Positions 1 to 10,630 of a stretch of 64,000 bases of DNA are shown here, piece by piece; the stretch's first letter is position 1, and every line of letters begins with the position of its first letter. Below the pieces are notes generated by a model. The model was not told the DNA's origin, did not search any database, and saw nothing but the letters and a program-made list of their open reading frames with translations. Origin of the DNA: Typha latifolia (lineage: Eukaryota > Streptophyta > Magnoliopsida > Poales > Typhaceae); assembly GCA_019914945.1 (NCBI GenBank), contig CM034104.1:5086501-5150500 (forward strand), written 5' to 3'. Made by a program: the position numbers and the translations under genes.

Positions 1-1802
1 ACAAAATTGCCAACTCCCGTCTTTCTTCCAAACCAGCCAGACCGGCGATGAGTAGGCACTTCTACTCGGTTGAATAATCCTTTGCTCGAGCATTTCCACC
101 ACCAATTTGCTGATCTCTTCCTTCTGGACATGTGGGTACCGATAGGGCCAGACATTTGCTGATTCAGCCCCTGGAATGATTTAGATGTGATTATCGTGAC
201 GACGGGTCGATGGCAGTCCTCGAGGTTCCTCGAAGAGATCCTTGACTCCTGCAGCAACTCTTGCAGGTCAGTGGTTATTTCTCTTGGTGATGGATGTTCT
301 GGTTCAACAACAGCCATTTGCAATAGTAGAGCTCGGTCCCTTACACTAGGAAAGCCCACAAGTGGTTGATGTCCAGCCACACCTTCATCTTCAGCTGCAA
401 ACTCATCCTCCACATCCTCCAATCTATCTACTAGCATCACTGATCCCATCAATTTAGCGCAGCGATGTCCGGGTATAAACTTCTCATCACAACGAAAATA
501 TAAGCCTTTGGCCCTTCGTTCCTCTACTTGAGTAGGTGTGAGTGCTCCTCTCGGACCTCTAGGTACGTACTTCACATTTTGGGATGGCTTTAGGAGTGCT
601 CGAGGAGGCACCATTGCAGCAGCAGTCCTTGGTACGCCGGTAATATTTTCCACCGCTATGGTTGGTTGAGCTTGATTGTGGCTTCCTTGGCTTATCCAAT
701 TCTGTTTCAAGTGTAACTTCATGGCCCTATATTTTTCTTCCATGAGCACCGCATCTTCGAAAGCCTCCTTTAAAGTTCTAGGCCTTAAAGTCATCACGTC
801 GGTTGTATGTCACCCTGCAACCCGAAGATGAAGGTGCTGTGACGTTGCTGATCTGACCATGGGGGTTGACATCGGCTACTTATCCTCTCAAACTCTTCTT
901 GGTATGCCCCAACCGTGGTCTTTTGCACCATCTTTGAGAGGAGAGCATCGAAGTCTTCATACCCCGACGCTCTAAATCGCCACGTGATATCGGCACAAAA
1001 TTCAGCCCAAGTTTCGATAGCCTCATTGGCATTAGCTGCTCGAAACCAATGAAGCGCTGCATCTTCAAGGTGGAAGCTCACAAGCGTCACCTTGTATTCT
1101 TCTACTATACCTTGGTATGCGAAGAATTGCTTCGCCCTATACAACCAATCGATCAGATCGCCACCTTTGAACTTAGGGAATTTGAGACGCACGATTTGTC
1201 CACGAATGTCGTTGTCTCGTTCCGGATCATGTCCAAGTACTTGTCTAACCGGAGGAGGATGCACCATGAAGGGTTGATGATCCCTCCTTCGGTTTTGATT
1301 AACTCGTCGTGGTTCCGGATCGTATTGACCCGCCCACGAATCTTGATCTCCAAGGTGATCTCCATAGTGGTTCACTCGTCGGATGGGTTCACCTGCAACT
1401 GGCCTTGCTGGAACCATTCTTGCTTGCCTCTGCTCATAGGGTGGTGGCAGCAGCGGCTCTTGTGGTTGCAAATTCTGAACCAGTGGCGGTGGGTTCATGG
1501 GAGTGGACTCGCGTCGTGGGGTCGATGGTGTATTCCCATTCGCTATGGCTTCCCTTGTCGCCCGTAACTCTCGCATCATCTCCATAATCATCTGGTTATT
1601 GATTGTCATTTGTTCGGAAAGAGACCCCAACACGGCTTGAACACTAGGTTCTTTCGTATTCCAATTAGATTGGGTGGTTCCGCGAGTGAAAGTCTCTACA
1701 ACCATTTCCTCCTCCTCTATTGGGAGAATCTCTTCTTCATCATCACGCCGTGCAGCCATGGCTCTGGTTGTCATCATAAGAAGCACGTGTCCGAGGAACG
1801 GT
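1..1802 (-). mobile_element. Ty3/gypsy internal region (family B), truncated by the window edge
   Basis: Reading on the minus strand from the primer-binding site, the order is gag, a degraded zinc knuckle, then the start of reverse transcriptase, which runs off the window at position 1. The RT part (about 1-240) shows the family signatures FEEPRGLP, RPYRYPH-like WPYRYPHVQKEEI and SSPVWLVWKKDGSWQF. Between knuckle and RT there is no room for an aspartic protease, and no D(S/T)G motif is seen, so that segment appears deleted. An in-frame stop lies between FEEPRGLP and the RPYRYPH block. The element is a dead remnant; superfamily assignment is confident. Confidence 0.9.
794..1777 (-). pseudogene. 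Ty3/gypsy gag (retrotrans_gag domain), frameshifted
   Basis: Gag is the capsid protein of the element. I place its start at the Met near 1777 (MMTTRAMAARRDDEEE), because the upstream part of the open frame only translates LTR and primer-binding-site sequence. The N-terminal third is acidic and Pro/Gln-rich. The retrotrans_gag core follows, with LKFPKFKGGDLIDWLYRAKQFF and W..F...I..RF patterns. Near 796 the frame is broken by a one-base shift; the downstream part (780 to about 440) continues in another frame to a zinc-knuckle-like GLYFRCDEKFIPGHRC at 459-512, in which the usual first Cys is Tyr. Not functional as it stands. Confidence 0.85.
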
Positions 1803-1815
1803 GGCTCTGATACCA
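1803..1815 (-). promoter_or_regulatory. Primer-binding site, initiator tRNA-Met type
   Basis: The minus strand reads TGGTATCAGAGCC, the standard tRNA-iMet-complementary primer site of plant LTR elements. It lies three bases after the LTR end and just upstream of gag. Confidence 0.9.
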
Positions 1816-1818
1816 GCT

Positions 1819-2788
1819 TGATACGATCTCCCCTTTTGGCTAAGGTTCGATATCTTCCAATTCTTAGATCTAGACTAATTCTGATATGAAAGTTTATAAA
1901 TAGATCCCGAAAGATACTGTTGTCGGATTGATATGAAATTTGGATATGTTGTAGCCCCAGAAAAGAGGTTTTTAACAAATCAAGTTTTAGACAGATAGGA
2001 TGTGGAGATCTTGAGATATCATCCAATTAGTAGACGAACGTCAAGGTTTTGATTAGGATTCGTGGATAGAGGCACGATATCCTAGGATGATAGTGGTTGG
2101 AGGTGGGCCGACGTTAATGGGGTGGCACCGGTGAAAAGTGGTGGTGGAAGTGTTATGGTTGATGGAAGGGCTAGGGCAAATATTGGGTAGATTGGAAGAA
2201 GAGGGAGGAGAAGCCACCCCTAAGGGACTAGGGTGATTGGCCGATCGAGGGAGGTTAGAAGCGATGTTGCCAGGGTTTGAGAGAACGAGAGTGAAGAAGA
2301 CGAAGAAGGCAAGGCAAAACTCAATTCATCAATAATGACTCTATGGTTGCCATCCACATCCTTTAGAGGCTAACCAAACAATTCAAAATAAACCATAAAC
2401 ATTACATTATCGCCGACCGCGTTCGAAAGCGCCCGCTCACGTTCGAACGCACCTAGTTCGCTCTTCTCTGGATTTGCGAACGCGATGCAGGCATTCGAAC
2501 GCATGACCAAACGCACATGTTTCCTATTTCTCTGGATTTGCGAACGCGATACAGGCGTACACAGCGCGTTTGAACGCGGCGTTCGAACGCACAATTCACG
2601 CTCTCTAGACGTGATGCAGGCGTTCACAACCGCATTCACAACCGCGTTCGAACGCACTCCACCCGCGTTCGAACGCGACTTATAGAAAACTTATTCTCTT
2701 AGGAATTAAATATTAAAACAAGAAATAAAGACACCCCTAAAGTGAATACATGCTCGAGACGATATCGGTGAAGTATGAATCGTAGTAT
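1819..2788 (-). mobile_element. LTR of family B, copy B1
   Basis: The 3' boundary is set by the primer-binding site and the terminal GATCGTATCA. The 5' boundary is set by alignment by eye to the second copy at 29907-30858, which starts TGATACGATT. The two copies match throughout, including pyrimidine-rich stretches around 2170-2330. The U3 part holds the GCGTTCGAACGC array. This LTR is followed by gag on its sense side and preceded by a Ty3-type integrase end, so it may have served as 3' LTR of one element and 5' LTR of the next. Confidence 0.85.
2415..2683 (-). repeat. TTCGAA palindrome array in U3 of LTR B1
   Basis: The array is a degenerate series built on GCGTTCGAACGC, with the recurring neighbour TCTCTGGATTTGCGAACGCG. 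At least five TTCGAA cores are visible here. It lies in the upstream part of the LTR, as in copy B2, where the TATA box (30302) follows the array. The same cassette occurs in the unrelated Copia-type LTRs at 24106, 27399, 50431 and 60056. Confidence 0.85.
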
Positions 2789-3032
2789 AAAGCCGAACAC
2801 GACCCGATTATTAAATGGATTAGGCAGGTTGACCAGTTTACGATCCAAACCCAATTAGACTAAACCCAAATCCGATTAAGAGTCGGATTATCATGTTGGA
2901 TTATCGGGTCAAGTCAAATTTAAGATCAAGCTACTATAACTCCTCGCGAGTGATCTATGTACAATCAGACTCTGGTCGCCCATGCTATCGAACGAGAAAA
3001 CGGTGAACCCCTCCTTCTGCAGTAGATGTTAT

Positions 3033-3245
3033 TTAATTATCCAAAATAGCATCTATCTTTTTTTGTGATGTAGATGGAAAAGCAGAAGTGATATGTGGCA
3101 CAGGAAGAATGTCTAGAAGGGTAGCAGATGTAGCATAGGGTTCGATGGGGATGTGCATAGGTGGTTGGTAGGCTACTAGATCCTCAATATTAAAAGTACA
3201 ACTAATGCCATAATTATGAGAAATATCAATGACATAAGCTAGCAC
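3033..3245 (-). pseudogene. Ty3/gypsy integrase C-terminal remnant
   Basis: The open frame contains AYVIDISHNYGISCTFNIEDL.AY, which matches the conserved tail of Ty3/gypsy pol (…Y.LDLP..+.IS.TFNV.DL.PY…). A purine-rich tract (AGAAGGAGGGG on the minus strand, 3007-3017) follows the stop and could be that element's polypurine tract. The 2789-3032 gap shows no other coding signal. Only the tail of pol is present. Confidence 0.65.
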
Positions 3246-3271
3246 CTACACGTTTCAGAACTTAGAACTTA

Positions 3272-3410
3272 TTTGGTGGGGACACCACTTTTCGTCAGGT
3301 TTATTCTCATAGGCACGAAAGGGCTGCACCCATGGCATTTTAGCTTAATGAGGGTTGTGACTAATCACCTTATAGGACTATTTTCGTTCTTTGTCTTTTA
3401 TTTTATTTTG
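3272..3410 (+). repeat. Left inverted repeat of element C
   Basis: It is complementary to 5131-5268 with scattered mismatches. The outer end reads TTTGGTGGGGACACC. Confidence 0.8.
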
Positions 3411-3622
3411 CATACATAAAGGCTTGTAATCATCATTTATGGGATAATGAATATTTTGATAGCTTTTACATATTGAGTGTTTGTTGGTGGATTCCAACGT
3501 CGGTTGATTTTGACACCCCGATTGGTGGATTCCGACACCCCGATTGGTGGATTCCACGGGTTTGATTATTTTCCTACTTCTTCTTCTCACCTATAAATCG
3601 AGACGTTGTCCTGCATCAGCTT

Positions 3623-3635
3623 TGGTATCAGAGCA
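3623..3635 (+). promoter_or_regulatory. Primer-binding-site-like sequence inside element C
   Basis: TGGTATCAGAGCA lies about 30 bases after the TATA-like TATAAAT at 3592, the layout expected at the end of an LTR. A matching direct-repeat LTR was not seen downstream. Confidence 0.6.
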
Positions 3636-5130
3636 GATCATTTCCTAATTTATGGACGCTCCACCGCTTGGATTCTACACTGCGCCTAATCTTTTCTTTG
3701 TTAGATCAATTGCTTCACGAACACCAGATTGCTATGATATCTATCGCCCGATAACATTAGGATTCAAATCTGAGTTACGCGAGGAGATCACCCTCAACGA
3801 GGAAAACAATAAACCATTACCATCACCAAATCTCCACACAGATTATCACAAGTAAGCTTTATTCAATAAATTTTCTTTCTCCGTTTTAGATCCAAAAAGA
3901 AAGAACGTTCTGTTGAAAAAAAAAACAGAGGAAAAAAAAAGAGCGTCTTTGAAGAAAAAAATTAAATGTCGAAATTCAGTTTATTTGTTTCATATTTATC
4001 TTTAATTTTGAATTTCAAAATTTTTGAAATTTCAAAATTCAGATTTAGAAGATAATTTTTTTCCTTAATTTTGGGAAATTTGTTTTCATAATTTTGGGAT
4101 TAATTTCCATAATTTTGGGGATTAGTTTCCATAATTTTATAGAGTAGCTTCTATAATTTTGGAAATTAGTTTTCACAATTTTAGGGAGTAGTTTCCATAA
4201 TTTTTGAGAATTTATTCCCATAATTTTAGGATTAATATGTATCTTATCTAGCTTCCTAACTTAATCCCAACTAACCCAAAACCTAAACCCATTAATATAC
4301 TAAACCCAATCTCCGCCAACCGAACCAACCCGATCCAAACCCATCGTCATCTTCCTCCTCTTTAGCCCCAACCATCACTCACATCCATCATCCCATCTTC
4401 CTCTATCGCCGACACTGCCGCCGACCTCCACAGATGACGTCGCTATCGATTTCCACAACCCTTGCTCTGTCGTGCCACCATCTTCACCACCATCACTGTC
4501 GTTGCAGCCCCCCCAACCGCTACAGTCCCTACCGTAACCACCCGCCGTTGCAGCCTCGTCATAGCCATCCCTGCCACTGCACCTCGCCGTAGCCTCCTCT
4601 GCTGTTGCTCTCCGCCACTGTAGCCCCTGTCGCGGTCGCCTCTGTCGCAGCCACTCGCTGCTACAATTTCCTATCGCAGCCGCCCATTCACAGCCATCTC
4701 TACTGCTGCGACCACTGCTGTCGCAGCTTATCTCCACCGCCATCGTCGTTGTTGTAGCCCCTGCACGGTCTTGCCATTGCATCATTGCAGTCGCCGCTAT
4801 GTTTGCCGTTGCCATTCTTGTAGCCCCTTGCCGCCGCTGCTGTCCCTGCCATCGTAGCTGTCGCCACCGCCGCTGTTGTCGAATTACGGCCATTGTCTTG
4901 ACGACCACCATCTTAAGTGGACATGCGACATTCGGTAACATCCGTCATTTCTTTACTATTATTTATTAGTCTTAAAATAGCAACTGTCTTTCTATTGGTG
5001 TGGATCATAACCATATTGAGCCTGTTATTGCTTGCTATTGCCTACTTATTTACATTGCTTAAATCATTTGTTTCATTTCGACAAGTGCTTGAGTCTGCTA
5101 TTGCCTACCTACTTCTTTTTGCTTATTAAA

Positions 5131-5268
5131 AAAATAAAGTAAAAGACAAAAGATGAAAATAGTCCTGAAAGGTGACTAGTCACAACCCTCATTAAGCCAA
5201 AGGGCTACGGGTGCAGCCTTTTTGTGTCTACAAGAATAAATGTGACAAAAAGTGGTGTCTCCACCAAA
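5131..5268 (-). repeat. Right inverted repeat of element C
   Basis: It is the reverse complement of 3272-3410. The outer end on the minus strand reads TTTGGTGGAGACACC. Confidence 0.8.
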
Positions 5269-5284
5269 AAATAAAAAGTCATGA

Positions 5285-5625
5285 GATACAGACTTAGTGA
5301 ATAGACTTTACCCCGAATCAGTAATATGAAATAAAAAGTAAATCATGTACTGAAAGAAGTATCATATAGCATATAAGCATGTCCTCGATAATATCATATG
5401 TATAATAAATATCATGTCATAATTGATCAAGAATATAATTCTCGACAATATATAAATTAATATTTATATCATACTATCATCATAACACTCTCAAATATTA
5501 CACATATGGTGCATACCGACCATGATCATACTATGATATCAAATACAACAATATCTGAAACATAATAATTACTCGATAATTATACATATCAAATAATAAT
5601 AGAATCAAATGATAATTACTTAAGT
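5285..5625 (+). repeat. Diverged fragment of the family D LTR
   Basis: This segment aligns by eye with 51875-52225, inside the solo LTR at 51321-54580. Shared blocks include CTTTACCCCGAATCAGT, GACTATGATCATGCTATGAT-like and CTCGACAATATATAAAT. It is older and more degraded than that copy. It begins about 15 bases after element C ends. Confidence 0.7.
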
Positions 5626-6430
5626 TGAGTTGAGCTGAGCCTAAATATTAAATTACAGTTTGAAATTAATTTCGAACCGAACCTAAGCTAGAGCCGGCTC
5701 GTTTACACCCTTAGTGTCAATCTTGTGCTATTATCTAATGGCTCTACCATACTATACATAAGGTCATTTCTTTTATAACTATATCACCTAACTACAATTA
5801 TTATATAATAGCAAGCGGATAGTCTACTTGCCGGAAAATGTTAAATTTTCTTAGTAATAAGGATGTTCCACTTTAATCCTGGTCTATTATGAGGGAGTTG
5901 ATTCCTAGGAGCTCTAAGATAAAAATACTAAGTCAAAACCAACATCTCAATATTTAAAACAAATGAATAGGGGAGGGCTCAAGGGCTTGGGCCTGGCGAA
6001 GCCAGGTCAGCCTAACCGCTTGGGCTCAACTACTGTACACCGCAACAAGTCGAGCAGAGCCAACAAAAAATGGGTGAGGTCAAGGAGATCACCACGTTAG
6101 AGTCTCGATTAAGGTGATGATCCGTGGAGCACTAGCCCGAGAGTCGCGACAGAGAGAGAGAGAGTCAAGATGCCTGGAACGCCTATTTTTATTCCATGAA
6201 TAAACGGAGGCTAAAATTCCGTTTACAATAAGTGGGCCTTCAGTGCATGCAATTGTCACCATTGTCTCTATCTGTCAAACTTCCTTCAAAGGCCCTATCG
6301 AAATTGGATACTAATTGCCCAGATTCCCTTGACTTGTTACCGTTCACACACACACACTGCCATCACGGCTAGCGAGTGAACATGGCAGGTCCCCAAGTCC
6401 AAATTCAATAAATGGCAAACATAAATCCAA
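5626..6430. other. Non-coding stretch upstream of the beta-propeller gene
   Basis: The GGCTCGTTTACACCCTTAG at about 5696-5714 resembles the end of a plant hAT-type element, but no partner end was found. A short GA run lies near 6150 and a short CA run near 6345. No gene is visible. Confidence 0.5.
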
Positions 6431-6434
6431 ACAG

Positions 6435-6443
6435 ATAAATATA
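6435..6443 (+). promoter_or_regulatory. Possible TATA box of the beta-propeller gene
   Basis: ATAAATATA lies about 100 bases before the start codon, a plausible distance for a plant promoter. It is the best AT-rich candidate in a region that is otherwise mixed. Confidence 0.35.
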
Positions 6444-6544
6444 TCTTCTCACGCGTGTATCATCCAAAGCTTATTCCAAACAACCGATTCTCATCCAAAG
6501 CTCCTGCCACTCACTAAAATCGACGAACCCCACCCGTTGGATGA

Positions 6545-8520
6545 ATGGAGCCAGAAGGAACCATCCTCTTCTCCACCGTCGGATTGCAGCAGTTCGGCTT
6601 CGACGTCTTCTCCGTGTCCCTCCCCTCCGACCCGATCGCCACCTCCGAGTTCACGGAGCGGCGGCACACTGACGGCGTCTCCGTCAACTTCAACGCCCAG
6701 TTCGTCGACGAGGGTGACGCCGTCGCCTTCGTCTCCGAGCGGACTGGGTCGGCACGGTTGTTCCTGGCTCGATCCGAGGATTCCAAACCCGAACCGCTCC
6801 CAGGGGCGCCTGATAGCCTATTCCACGATCGGCCGACGGTTAAGGATGGCCGGGTGTACTTCGTCTCAGCCCACGAGCCCCCTTCCGAGCCGATCAAGAG
6901 CTGGGCAGCCGTGTACACCACTCGGCTCGGTTCGACCGAGCCGCCGGTCCGGGTCACTCCGCCCAGCGTGGTCGACTTCAGCCCGGCGGTTTCCCAATCC
7001 GGCGACCTCATCGCCGTCGCTTCGTATGGATCGCAGAAATGGAAGGGCGACTTCCGCGAGCTCGAAACGGAGATCACCGTCTTCCGCGCAGCCGATCCAA
7101 GCCGCCGCGCCGTCGTCTGCGGTCGCGGCGGATGGCCGTCGTGGTGCGGCGATTCGGCGGTGTTCTTCCACCGCAAGGCCGACGATGGTTGGTGGAGCGT
7201 CTTCCGCTCGGATCTAACGCCGGAGCTCGAGAACGCCGGCGGCCGCGACGCCGCACGCCGGATCACGCCAGCGGGAGTCCACGCCTTAACTCCAGCAGCG
7301 GCGCACGACGGCAAGAGGATCGCCGTCGCCACGCGGCGCAAGGGGATGAGCCACCGCCAAATCGAGATCTTCGATCTCGAATCGGAGCAATTTTACCCAA
7401 TCACCGAGCTCATAAACCCTAACATCCACCACTACAACCCCTTCTTCTCGCCTGGATCGGGTCACCTCGGGTATCACCGATTCCGAGGGGAACCGGCCAA
7501 AGGGGATTCGATCGTGCGCTATCTCCAGCCCGTGGCGAGCCCACTGAGAGGGCTCAGGTTGCTCCGAGTGCACGGGGCCTTCGCCTCCTTCTCCCCCGAC
7601 GGCAATCTGATCGCCGCGAACGGCGATTTCTTCTCCCCGCCCGGGTTGATGATCCACAGATCCGACGGCTCGAAGCGCTGGATCTTGATCCAGGAACCTT
7701 CGTCGTTCTACACGGCGTGGAATCCGAGGGAGAAGGGTGTGATCTACACCTCAGTAGGTCCCATCTTCGACTCCACCAAGGCGACGGTTCGGATCGCGCG
7801 GATCACGTTCGACCCGGCCGATCTCGACGACCCGGAGCAGGTGCCGGCGGCGGTGACGCTACTCACCAGGTCCGGCCCCGGCAACGACGCGTTTCCCTCG
7901 TGCTCGCCGGACGGGAAGTGGTTGGTGTTCCGATCCGGTCGGTCCGGGCAGAAGAACCTATACATCCTCGATGCCGTCAACGGCGAGACAGAGAGCGGTG
8001 ACGGTATCCGGAGGCTCACCGAGGGTGAGTGGATCGACACCATGCCGGCGTGGTCACCGGACGGCGAGCTGATCGCCTTCTCCTCGAACCGGCACAACCC
8101 CTCCAACGCCGACGCATTCAGCATCTACCTCGTCAGGCCCGACGGCTCCGACCTCCGCCGCGTCTACGTGGCAGGCCCAGAGGGGAGCCCTGACGTGGAC
8201 AGGGAGAGAATCAACCACGTGTGCTTTAGCCCGGATTCGAGGTGGCTCCTCTTCACGTGCAACCTCGGCAGCGTAACGGGCGACCCGGTGTCGATGCCGC
8301 ACCAGTTCCAGCCCTACGGGGACCTTTACATGTGCCGCCTCGATGGGACGGGGCTCAAGAGGCTGACGTGTAACGCATACGAAAACGGAACGCCAGCGTG
8401 GCACGCGACCAGTGGGGTCCCCGATCTGGGTTCGCTCTCGCTGGGGCCCACCGCCAAGGTAGCCGGGGAGAAGCTACAAGGTCGGTTCGATGAGCCGCTT
8501 TGGCTAACGTGCGACCTTTG

Positions 8521-8521
<1 letters not shown>
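6545..8521 (+). CDS. TolB/DPP6 N-terminal-like beta-propeller protein, intronless
   Basis: The product is a 658-residue protein from a single exon. It carries repeated WD40-like/PD40 blades of the TolB type, recognisable from SPDG motifs: FSPDGNLIA (about 351), CSPDGKWLVFRSGR (about 453), WSPDGELIAFSSNRH (about 500) and FSPDSRWLLFT (about 560). Each is followed by a strand of the type YLVRPDGSDLRRV or YMCRLDGTGLKRLT. Plants have such 'tolB-like/DPP6 N-terminal domain-like' proteins of about 650 residues; their biochemical role is not established. No signal peptide or membrane segment is evident. The N-terminus MEPEGTILFSTVGLQQFGFDVF fits the family start. An out-of-frame ATG overlaps four bases upstream (6541). 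Codon use is strongly GC-biased compared with the flanks. A 7-bp repeat starts directly after the stop. Confidence 0.9.
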
Positions 8522-8567
<46 letters not shown>

Positions 8568-8568
8568 T
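8522..8568 (+). repeat. Heptanucleotide repeat (GTGAATA) directly after a stop codon
   Basis: Six tandem copies of GTGAATA and a partial seventh follow the TGA of the beta-propeller gene without a gap. Because the unit is 7 bp, the array passes through all three frames and contains TGA and TAG repeatedly. It would form the start of the 3' UTR. Confidence 0.95.
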
Positions 8569-8569
8569 G

Positions 8570-9739
8570 ATGCTTTGCGTTGCCGCATCTCGCGCTTGGA
8601 ATAATTTAATGCACGTTTAATCGGTGAATTCTTCTGATATTTAACTAAAAGAAATGATATATGTGTGTGTTTATTCTGATAATCGCATCAAAATGGAAGA
8701 CTAGAAATTTGGCCTTCAATTCACAGTCGCTATCGACCCCTCCTTCCATGTTGTTTTCTTTATGATTTCGTTTGATAATGGATGTGTCGGTTTGGACGTT
8801 TTACCACATAATGCTCTCCTATAATTCTTTGTTTTAATTATGACTAATACTTTAATATACTTGTAAATATTAGTCCTTGTCTTTAGGATAATTTTAGACG
8901 GTTACAAAAGACCATGCACGTTCTTTATTTAGTCTAAAGTTCTCTCTATATGTCTTTAAATATGATAGATATACATAGAAGATAATAAACGGAAGTTTAA
9001 CATAAATTTAATTCTCAATCTCTGTACATTTTCAAGTTTTAAGTTTAAATCAATTTTAAACTAATCTAAGATATACATATTAATTAAAAAAAGTAACCCC
9101 TCTAAATTCCTTTATTTCTACGTATAACTTTTTAAATTTAATATTTGTGTTTATACTCTTCATTTTTTAATAACGTTAGAACATGTATATATATATTTTT
9201 TAAAAGGATGTATATGGAAATAAGATATTTTAGAAGGGTATAATATCTTATTTGAATGCTTTTGTGAAGTCCAAACTTGATGAGGATGCCCGGCCTACGG
9301 CTCCCAAAAGTCTTAAGCAATGAGCTTATGGGTACGAAAACAAAATTCTCCAGAATTGACCTTCTTTTGACAAAGGCAGATTGGCAGCACGAGGTATTCT
9401 TTTGAGCCTGTTAGCTAGGATCTTTGCCGAGCATCTTTAAAGTTGCATGTTTTTATATCACATTCTTGGCGAACTTAACTATATTTCTTTTAAAAATAAT
9501 ATCTAAATAAGTATATTTTGTTACAGACACTGAATTCACTTTTTAAAATATCAAAATTGTCGTTACGAAATCTAGCTAACCTTCTTCAGAAACAATGTTT
9601 GATGGTATGTTGCTAAATTTAGTGAGATTAAGCTAGCAAGCATGTCCGGGATATTTTTATATTTTTTTCAATATATTGAAAGGTGGTAGATGGTGGTGAA
9701 CGGTTACCTATCGCCTAATGCTTAGGCAAAATATGAGTG

Positions 9740-9808
<69 letters not shown>

Positions 9809-10440
9809 TGTGTGTTTTACGCCAGGGCACCGGTGCGCCGTGATAGTTGCCTAAATTACTTTTAAGACATTAATTTTATTTATAGAGTTAATAAGCAATA
9901 ATGTAGAATTATGATTGATTAATCTAAATAATAATAGGGTACAGTAAGAAAGTTATAAGCAAAAGGAGGGATCAGATTTCAGATTGTAACAAATAGTCAA
10001 TAGAATATATATATATATCAAAGAGATTATGTAACGACATCTTACCATTTTATTTTATATCGTAAAGGACGTTATTTAATAAGATAGTTTGCTGCCAAAA
10101 TCTCAATCAAAAGAATAGTGATGCAGAGAGTCGAATATATATATATGTATATTATTATTATATATTGAATATATAATAATATACTCAGTTCCTATATGAA
10201 TCTCCCTCTTGGAATTCCACTAACTAAACTTTTCTGTACGTCGGACAGGTATAATAATATATCAACATGGCAAGATGACGTGCTACTAATACCAAAACAG
10301 ACTGTCAAGTCTGCGAAATATATGTGGATCTACGCAAAAAGATGACACACTGATTGTTGGTGAGTAATTACCGCGAGGTAACGAAGCCTTTCCCAACGGT
10401 AAACCAACGCTGTTTATGCTTTATAGTGCGCAGTAGATAG
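8570..10440. other. Gene-free AT-rich stretch
   Basis: No coding region is supported. The only clear structure is the compound microsatellite at 9741-9814. Confidence 0.7.
9741..9814. repeat. Compound microsatellite (TA)n(GA)n(TG)n
   Basis: A run of TA (9741-9764) passes into GA (to about 9806) and then TG (to 9814). Confidence 0.95.
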
Positions 10441-10453
10441 AGTGGGTGAGTCG

Positions 10454-10468
10454 TGCATGCACTGCATG
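10454..10468 (+). promoter_or_regulatory. RY (Sph) motifs upstream of the 1-Cys peroxiredoxin
   Basis: TGCATGCA (10454-10461) and TGCATG (10463-10468) give CATGCA cores on both strands about 170 bases before the start codon. RY elements are bound by B3 factors of the ABI3/VP1 group in seeds, which fits the known seed expression of plant 1-Cys peroxiredoxins. The assignment is by motif only. Confidence 0.5.
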
Positions 10469-10498
10469 TTATGGAAAACGGTTGCCACGACTCTTAAT

Positions 10499-10505
10499 AC
10501 GTGGC
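10499..10505 (+). promoter_or_regulatory. ABRE-like motif upstream of the 1-Cys peroxiredoxin
   Basis: ACGTGGC is the core of an abscisic-acid response element. It lies about 130 bases before the start codon and close to the RY motifs, a combination typical of seed-maturation promoters. Confidence 0.55.
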
Positions 10506-10630
10506 TTACATGAAGCGAACTCAAGCACCAGTGAAGTCCAGCCCTAAGCGGTTCCCGTAACGGATCACTACTACAGCCAATCCCACCATATTAGAGTAAG
10601 AGAGCAAGAAGAAGAGAGAAGATTAGAAAG

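Larger units (their letters stand above)
3272..5268. mobile_element. About 2.0-kb element bounded by long inverted repeats (element C)
   Basis: Positions 3272-3410 and 5131-5268 are inverted copies of each other, starting TTTGGTGGGGACACCACTTT on the left and running through the shared block CTTAATGAGGGTTGTGACTA. Inside, on the plus strand, are a TATA-like TATAAAT (about 3592), a primer-binding-site-like TGGTATCAGAGCA (3623-3635), a short open frame (3652-3855) of unknown relation, AT-rich ATAATTTT repeats (about 4085-4240) and a GC-rich low-complexity block (4375-4900). No transposase is visible. It could be a Mutator-like or foldback element carrying retrotransposon sequence, or a retrotransposon whose end was copied inverted. 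Confidence 0.6.

Noticed and set aside
4375..4941. 188-residue minus-strand frame in a GC-rich block
   Set aside because: The translation is repetitive Ala/Arg/Trp/Gly low complexity from GCCGCCGTTGCAG-type sequence, without domain signatures, inside a transposon.
6537..7422. Overlapping long frames on both strands across the beta-propeller gene
   Set aside because: They are by-products of high GC content; only the 6545-8521 frame shows domain repeats and a full-length family match.
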